Part shown: positions 14,969 through 19,175 of the stretch, piece after piece
How positions within the stretch are numbered: position 1 is the first letter of the stretch
How the letters are laid out: every line of letters starts with the position of its first letter
Assembly (NCBI GenBank): GCA_035651635.1
Contig: DASRFK010000305.1
Coordinates: 1 to 19,175 of the forward strand
Direction of reading: 5' to 3'
Source of the DNA: JANXQE01 sp035651635
GTDB lineage: Bacteria > Verrucomicrobiota > Verrucomicrobiia > Limisphaerales > UBA8199
DNA: 19,175 nucleotides
Program-made: the position numbers and the translations under genes
The notes under the pieces: generated by a model
Told to the model about the DNA's origin: nothing
Seen by the model: the letters and a program-made list of their open reading frames with translations, nothing else
Database searches by the model: none

Positions 14969-15601
14969 ATGCCTACTGAAGAACGAGTCCTTTGTTTCGA
15001 ACGCGGGCTTCTTGAAAAACTAGGTGTTTTTCAAGGAATCAGTCCCGAGGTTCAAAAGTACCTCCCGGTGATCACCGACCCAGCCAATCTGGTTTACCGC
15101 AACCGAACGGAAGCCGAACAAGACCGGCGGTACAAGCAACTGATCCCCTACGTGCTCCTGGTTTGTAATGGCAAAATCCTGCGTTACCGTCGGGGCAAAG
15201 GCGGACAGGAAAGCCGGTTGCACGGATTATTCTCCGTTGGCGTCGGCGGGCATATCTCTGACGAAGATCATGGACTGTTCTCCACCGGCGTCGGGTACGA
15301 AGAGGGCATGCGCCGCGAGTTAATGGAGGAGGTTGCCGTCGAGCAAGTGCACGCTCCGGCCGTTGCGCTCATCAATGACGACAGCACCGATGTTGGTTAT
15401 GTTCATTTCGGAGTCGTTCACATTATGCAGGTGGCGGACGAGTCCGTAGCTGGTCGCCGGAGTGGTATTGTGGCGCCTGAATTTATTCCGATTGCCCAGG
15501 CCCTGGAGGATCCCAACGCGTACGAATCGTGGTCGCGCTTTTGTCTGGAACATCTGGATGCGCTGATAGAAAAAGCCGGCAGGATTGGAGTCCCGGTTTA
15601 A
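14969..15601 (+). CDS. Nudix-like (MutT family, COG4112-type) predicted phosphohydrolase
   Basis: A 210-residue protein. YVLLVCNGKILRYRRG (61-76) and HGLFSVGVGGHIS (85-97) match the core strands of Nudix enzymes. GYEEGMRRELMEEVAV (109-124) is the Nudix helix, with R116, E117, E120 and E121 in place. The canonical glycine after EE is Ala123, and the first conserved Glu, eight residues before R116, is absent. This resembles the COG4112 predicted phosphoesterase subgroup more than classical MutT. Nudix enzymes split a nucleoside diphosphate linked to another group; the substrate here is unknown. The start is ATG at 14969, 109 bases after the DUF190 gene, so operon membership is uncertain. The last residues GVPV and the TAA stop are encoded inside a GGAGTCCCGG palindromic repeat. 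Confidence 0.78.
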   Translation: MPTEERVLCFERGLLEKLGVFQGISPEVQKYLPVITDPANLVYRNRTEAEQDRRYKQLIPYVLLVCNGKILRYRRGKGGQESRLHGLFSVGVGGHISDEDHGLFSTGVGYEEGMRRELMEEVAVEQVHAPAVALINDDSTDVGYVHFGVVHIMQVADESVAGRRSGIVAPEFIPIAQALEDPNAYESWSRFCLEHLDALIEKAGRIGVPV

Positions 15602-15606
15602 GCCGG
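15587..15606 (+). repeat. GGAGTCCCGG-type palindromic repeat overlapping the Nudix gene 3' end
   Basis: This 20-base unit matches the one at 15702-15721 at 18 of 20 positions. Its inner part, CCGG..TTTAA..CCGG, can fold on itself. The Nudix-like gene's TAA stop (15599-15601) lies within it, so the insertion seems to have set the end of that reading frame. Confidence 0.75.
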
Positions 15607-15623
15607 CGCGGCGCGAGCCCAGG

Positions 15624-15690
15624 CGAAATCCGAAACCCGAGGGCCGAAGGCCGAAGGAAGCGCGAAATCCGAAACCCGAAATACGAACGC
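15624..15690. repeat. Heptameric CGAARNC repeat array, copy 2
   Basis: Five 7-base units (CGAAATC, CGAAACC, CGAGGGC, CGAAGGC, CGAAGGA), a 4-base break (AGCG), then CGAAATC, CGAAACC, CGAAATA and CGAACGC. The unit type and the break after CGAAGGA match the array at 3513-3566, about 12 kb away. It lies between two GGAGTCCCGG repeats. Confidence 0.8.
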
Positions 15691-15701
15691 CTTCGCAGTT
15701 C

Positions 15702-15798
15702 GGAGTCCCGGCTTTAGCCGGTCTAGCGAGTGGACTGCCGCGCGCGCTCGAACTCGGTTCCACACCTGCCGCCTGAAGGCGCCTGAAGGCGGGACTCC
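15702..15798. repeat. Inverted pair of GGAGTCCCG palindromes (REPIN-like element)
   Basis: GGAGTCCCG at 15702-15710 faces its exact complement CGGGACTCC at 15790-15798, giving a 97-base unit with inverted ends. Each end holds its own small palindrome: CCGGCT-TT-AGCCGG on the left and a tandemly doubled GCCTGAAGGC (15771-15780, 15781-15790) on the right. Paired inverted REP sequences are typical of REPIN elements moved in trans by RAYT transposases. No transposase is in the window. Confidence 0.6.
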
Positions 15799-15817
15799 AA
15801 ACCTCGCCTTCGCATCT

Positions 15818-15833
15818 CCCGCCGCGCGGCGGG
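15818..15833. repeat. Perfect 16-bp palindrome
   Basis: CCCGCCGCGCGGCGGG is exactly self-complementary and lies about 48 bases before the PagL-like start. It could form a cruciform or simply be a remnant of the neighbouring repeats. No T-run follows, so terminator function is doubtful. Confidence 0.6.
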
Positions 15834-15880
15834 CCGTGCCCGCTTGCAAGAGTCAGCAACCGATGACATAGTGCGCGACA

Positions 15881-16438
15881 TTGGAACCGTTCAAAACACC
15901 GAGTTCGTCGTCGCTCATAAAAGCCGTCGCCTTCGTTTGTCTTTTTACGATGACCGGCCTCTGCGGGGCGCAGCAGTTTAATCTCGAATCGGCGGGGGGA
16001 CGATTCGGTTTTTACCCTTTTGGCGCCGGATCCCACTTTTACCAGGCTGAGGCATTCGCGGATTGGGCTCTGCCTTGGAATTGGGACCTGGGCTCGCATT
16101 GGCTCTTGCGCTCACGATTCGATAGTTCCTTAGGTTGGCTCGGGGAAGCCGACGCGAACGCCGCCATTGGCAGCCTCGGCCCGACGCTGGTGTTCGCTCG
16201 AGAAAATCTACCTGTTACGTTCGAGGGAGGCGTGAGCGCCACCGGGCTGAGCCGCTCAGACTTCCGGGACAAGAATTTCGGCGATTTGTTTCAGTTTACC
16301 AGTCATGTCGGATTGAATTTTGATATGGCCGCTCGGTTCCGTCTGAGCTACCGCTTTCAACATATGTCCAACGCGGGATTGAGCTCGCATAATCCGGGCC
16401 TGAACATGCACATGTTCGGTATGAGTTACGTCTTTTGA
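15881..16438 (+). CDS. PagL-like acyloxyacyl hydrolase (lipid A 3-O-deacylase family), outer membrane
   Basis: A 185-residue protein. Residues 1-30 form a signal peptide (LIKAVAFVCLFTMTGLCGA). The rest alternates as expected for an eight-stranded beta-barrel and ends in aromatic MSYVF, a typical outer-membrane C-terminus. The family motif YRFQHMSNAGLSSHNPG (157-173) holds the catalytic His161 and Ser163 of PagL. The third residue, Glu in Pseudomonas PagL, aligns by eye with Asn175 (PGLNMHM). PagL removes the 3-O-acyl chain of lipid A, so the gene implies an LPS-type outer membrane. The start is TTG at 15881. An in-frame TAG lies 12 bases upstream and no other usual start precedes the signal peptide. 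Upstream DNA is mostly repeats. Confidence 0.82.
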   Translation: MEPFKTPSSSSLIKAVAFVCLFTMTGLCGAQQFNLESAGGRFGFYPFGAGSHFYQAEAFADWALPWNWDLGSHWLLRSRFDSSLGWLGEADANAAIGSLGPTLVFARENLPVTFEGGVSATGLSRSDFRDKNFGDLFQFTSHVGLNFDMAARFRLSYRFQHMSNAGLSSHNPGLNMHMFGMSYVF

Positions 16439-16566
16439 GGCAGTAGCGCGGCGTGCAAGGTCCGTGTCGAGTTGGCCAAATCAAACGCGGCGGCTTGACG
16501 CGCATCGCCCCAAGCTTCACTGTTTTCTGGTTGAACGAGCTGCGGGCGTCACAATAACCAACTTTT
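16439..16566. promoter_or_regulatory. acnA: Intergenic region with weak acnA promoter candidate
   Basis: Within these 128 bases TTGACG (16495-16500) is a good -35, but 17 bases on the -10 would be CACTGT (16518-16523), a poor match. No Shine-Dalgarno precedes the acnA ATG. Nothing else is recognisable. Confidence 0.25.
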
Positions 16567-19175
16567 ATGAGCGCTTTACACAATCTGCACGGGACACTGC
16601 GAAGTTTTGACTCAGGCAGCGGTCGGCAAGGGCTGTTCTATTCGCTGCCCGAACTGGAGCACGCCGGGATCGGGCCGGTCTCGCGGCTTCCGGTCTCGAT
16701 TCGGCTCGTGTTGGAATCCGTCCTGCGCAATTGCGATGGCAAACGTGTTGGCGAACAAAACGTGCGCGCCCTGGCGAACTGGAGGCCTAACGCGCCACGA
16801 ACAGAGGAGATTCCGTTTGTTGTGGCGCGGATCGTTTTGCAGGACTTTACAGGCGTGCCGCTCCTGGTCGACCTGGCGGCGATGCGCTCGGCGGTCGAAC
16901 GGCTCGGAAGAAATCCGAAATTGATCGAACCCTTGGTTCCGGTCGACCTGGTGGTCGATCACTCTGTTCAGGTGGATTTTTCCGGCACACCCGATGCCTT
17001 GCGGCAGAACCTGGACGTGGAGTTTGAGCGCAATCGCGAACGCTACCAATTCCTAAAGTGGGGTATGCAAGCGTTTGACACTTTCAAGGTGGTGCCTCCC
17101 GGAATCGGCATTGTTCATCAGGTCAACCTGGAGTATCTGGCCAAAGGCGTGCTCTCAAGGGCCGGTGATGCGCCCGGCAATTCCGACTTGTTTTATCCCG
17201 ATACGCTGGTGGGAACCGACTCGCATACCACGATGATCAATGGATTGGGCATTGTGGGCTGGGGTGTCGGGGGCATTGAAGCCGAAGCGGGTATGCTCGG
17301 CCAACCGGTATACTTCCTGACACCCGATGTGGTGGGGGTTCACCTCCACGGGGCGCTGCGGGAAGGGGTCACCGCTACGGACCTGGCTCTCACCATCACC
17401 CAAATGCTTCGCAAAGCCAAGGTAGTTGGAAAGTTCGTCGAATTTTATGGAACGGGGGTGGCGGCTCTGCCCGTTGTCGATCGCGCTACCATTGCCAACA
17501 TGGCTCCCGAGTACGGCGCCACGATGGGTTTTTTCCCGATTGATGCTGAATCAGTCGCTTATTTGCGCGCCACGGGCAGGTCAGAGGAGCACTGCCGGAT
17601 CTACGAGGCGTACTATCGCGCTCAAGGCTTGTTTGGCCTGCCGAACAAGGGGGACATTGCCTATTCACAGGAACTGGATTTGGACCTCGGCACAATTCAG
17701 CCAAGCGTGGCTGGCCCCAAACGTCCGCAGGATCGTATTGACTTACCCAACCTGCGGCGTGAGTTTATTTCTACATTTACAAAACCCATTACCGAGAACG
17801 GCTTCGGCAAGACCAGCGACGATTTGAACCGAAGTTATGAGATCGTGATGCAAGACGGTTCGGCCCCAGGTGGCGGCAGCCAGGAGCCGGTTTCACGCCG
17901 GTTAGCGCAGGCACGGAACACAAATCCCATGACTGAGTTGGAGATGGCCAACAATCGTCCTACACCCAACGTGCTGAAGGAGACCCCCGTGCACGTTGGG
18001 GGTTCGATTCGGCACGGCAGCGTAGTGATCGCGGCGATCACCAGTTGCACAAACACGAGCAATCCCTCCGTAATGCTGGCAGCGGGCCTATTGGCAAAAA
18101 AGGCCGTTGAACGCGGCTTGCAAGTCAATCCGCTGGTCAAAACTTCATTGGCGCCCGGCTCAAGAGTGGTCACTGACTATCTCGAAAAGGCAGGTCTGCA
18201 GCCTTATTTGGACGAGTTGGGATTCAATGTGGTTGGCTACGGTTGCACGACGTGCATCGGCAACTCCGGACCGTTGCCTCTCCCGGTGGACGAAGCCATT
18301 GGCAAGCACGATCTGGTGGCCGCTTCCGTGCTGTCAGGCAATCGCAATTTCGAGGCGCGCGTTCATCAGAGCATAAAAGCAAATTTTCTCATGTCGCCGC
18401 CCCTGGTGGTTGCGTTCGCGCTGGCTGGTCGCGTGGACATCGACCTGAGCACCGAGTCGCTGGGCAAAGGCAAAGACGGTCGCGAGGTATATCTGAAAGA
18501 GATTTGGCCCACACTGCAGGAGATACGGCAACTACTGCGCACCACTCTGCATCCGGAGGTGTTTCAAACGCTCTACCGCGATTTTGCCCGGCTGAATCCG
18601 AAATGGAACGAGATCCCTTCCACAACGGGCAACGTGTATCATTGGGACACCGGCAGCACGTACATCCAGGAGCCGCCCTTTTTCCAGAACTTCAGCCTGA
18701 GGCCCGGCACAATCGCCGAGATTAAAGGCGCACGGCCGCTGGGCATCTTCGGCGATAGCGTCACCACGGACCATATTTCCCCGGCCGGCAGCATTAAGAA
18801 ATCGTCGCCTGCGGGCAAGTACCTGCTGGAGCGCGGCGTTCCGTTCCAGGACTTCAACAGCTACGGTTCACGGCGCGGTAACGATCGGGTAATGACCCGA
18901 GGCACATTCGCCAATGTCCGCATCAAGAACTTGATGGTTCCCGGAGTTGAAGGTGGTGTGACTCGTTTTTTTGGTTCGGCAAAGGCAACGGCAGCATCGA
19001 TTGAACCGGTTTCAATCTATGACGCGGCCGTGGCGTACCAGGAGCAAGGCACGCCGCTGGTAGTGATTGCGGGGCAGGAATATGGGACGGGAAGTTCGCG
19101 TGATTGGGCGGCCAAAGGCACGGCGTTGCTGGGTGTGCGTGCTGTAATTGCGCAGAGCTTCGAACGCATTCACCG
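16567..19175 (+). CDS. acnA: Aconitate hydratase, AcnA/IRP1 type, 3' end cut by window edge
   Basis: 869 codons are visible. The frame is still open at ERIHR, which in E. coli AcnA lies roughly 95 residues before the end. The enzyme interconverts citrate and isocitrate in the TCA cycle through a 4Fe-4S cluster. Clear segments are LQDFTGVPLLVDLAAMRSA, VDLVVDHSVQVDF, PDTLVGTDSHTTMING (Asp218-His220 region), and the cluster cysteines C494 (TSCTNTSNPS), C560 and C563 (YGCTTCIGNSG). The swivel domain has GTGSSRDWAAKG (840-851). Spacing C494 to C560 is the same as in E. coli AcnA (as I recall it), but C494 is about 59 residues later. Much of the extra length lies around residues 405-485, before SVVIAAITSC. 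ATG 16567 aligns with family N-termini. Confidence 0.97.
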   Translation, partial: MSALHNLHGTLRSFDSGSGRQGLFYSLPELEHAGIGPVSRLPVSIRLVLESVLRNCDGKRVGEQNVRALANWRPNAPRTEEIPFVVARIVLQDFTGVPLLVDLAAMRSAVERLGRNPKLIEPLVPVDLVVDHSVQVDFSGTPDALRQNLDVEFERNRERYQFLKWGMQAFDTFKVVPPGIGIVHQVNLEYLAKGVLSRAGDAPGNSDLFYPDTLVGTDSHTTMINGLGIVGWGVGGIEAEAGMLGQPVYFLTPDVVGVHLHGALREGVTATDLALTITQMLRKAKVVGKFVEFYGTGVAALPVVDRATIANMAPEYGATMGFFPIDAESVAYLRATGRSEEHCRIYEAYYRAQGLFGLPNKGDIAYSQELDLDLGTIQPSVAGPKRPQDRIDLPNLRREFISTFTKPITENGFGKTSDDLNRSYEIVMQDGSAPGGGSQEPVSRRLAQARNTNPMTELEMANNRPTPNVLKETPVHVGGSIRHGSVVIAAITSCTNTSNPSVMLAAGLLAKKAVERGLQVNPLVKTSLAPGSRVVTDYLEKAGLQPYLDELGFNVVGYGCTTCIGNSGPLPLPVDEAIGKHDLVAASVLSGNRNFEARVHQSIKANFLMSPPLVVAFALAGRVDIDLSTESLGKGKDGREVYLKEIWPTLQEIRQLLRTTLHPEVFQTLYRDFARLNPKWNEIPSTTGNVYHWDTGSTYIQEPPFFQNFSLRPGTIAEIKGARPLGIFGDSVTTDHISPAGSIKKSSPAGKYLLERGVPFQDFNSYGSRRGNDRVMTRGTFANVRIKNLMVPGVEGGVTRFFGSAKATAASIEPVSIYDAAVAYQEQGTPLVVIAGQEYGTGSSRDWAAKGTALLGVRAVIAQSFERIH

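Noticed and set aside
15624..15690. CRISPR-like array
   Set aside because: The units are 7 bases with no spacers, far too short for CRISPR repeats, and no cas gene is nearby.

Overview
The window looks like chromosomal DNA from a GC-rich, Gram-negative, free-living bacterium. The best guess is Verrucomicrobiota of the Pedosphaera/Limisphaerales kind. Three things support this. One is a secreted lamin-tail/CotH protein beside a secreted GH43-like glycosidase. Another is a very large sensor kinase carrying a string of OB-like modules. The last is short intergenic repeats built from 7-nt CGAARNC units, GGAGTCCCG palindromes and CCGCAGAGT/GCAGACT hairpins. The phylum call rests on gene style and repeats, with no marker gene seen. 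No tRNA, rRNA, CRISPR array, transposase or phage gene was found.

Layout. 1-2022 (-) is the N-terminal 674 codons of an exported LTD-CotH protein cut by the left edge. 2285-2968 (-) is a small-molecule-type O-methyltransferase. It is divergent from yraN (3050-3484, +), which has a good sigma70-like promoter. A minus-strand run then reads, from high to low coordinate: sensor histidine kinase (9526-6263), MnmC2-like methyltransferase (6035-5154), hicB (5088-4837), hicA (4837-4619) and dus (4618-3572). hicB/hicA overlap by one base and hicA/dus abut with no gap, so hicBA-dus is almost certainly one transcript. 9804-12914 (+) is a SWIM/SNF2 ATPase, convergent with a GH43-like gene (14006-12984, -). 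14103-15601 (+) holds crcB, a DUF190 gene and a Nudix-like gene. A repeat-rich gap (about 15587-15833) is followed by a PagL-like outer-membrane lipid A deacylase (15881-16438, +) and an aconitase, acnA (16567 to the right edge, +).

How the genes fit together. Most are independent housekeeping or envelope genes. Two local units stand out. In hicBA-dus, a ribonuclease toxin and its antitoxin sit in one operon with a tRNA dihydrouridine synthase, directly downstream of a second probable tRNA-U methyltransferase. A promoter with a 20-bp-spaced direct repeat precedes hicB. In crcB-DUF190, a fluoride channel is translationally linked to a PII-like protein, with a Nudix-like hydrolase next. The other notable feature is the multi-OB-module kinase without a partner regulator. 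Several gene ends (O-methyltransferase, Nudix, dus) sit against or inside short palindromic or heptameric repeats, which appear to have landed at stop codons.
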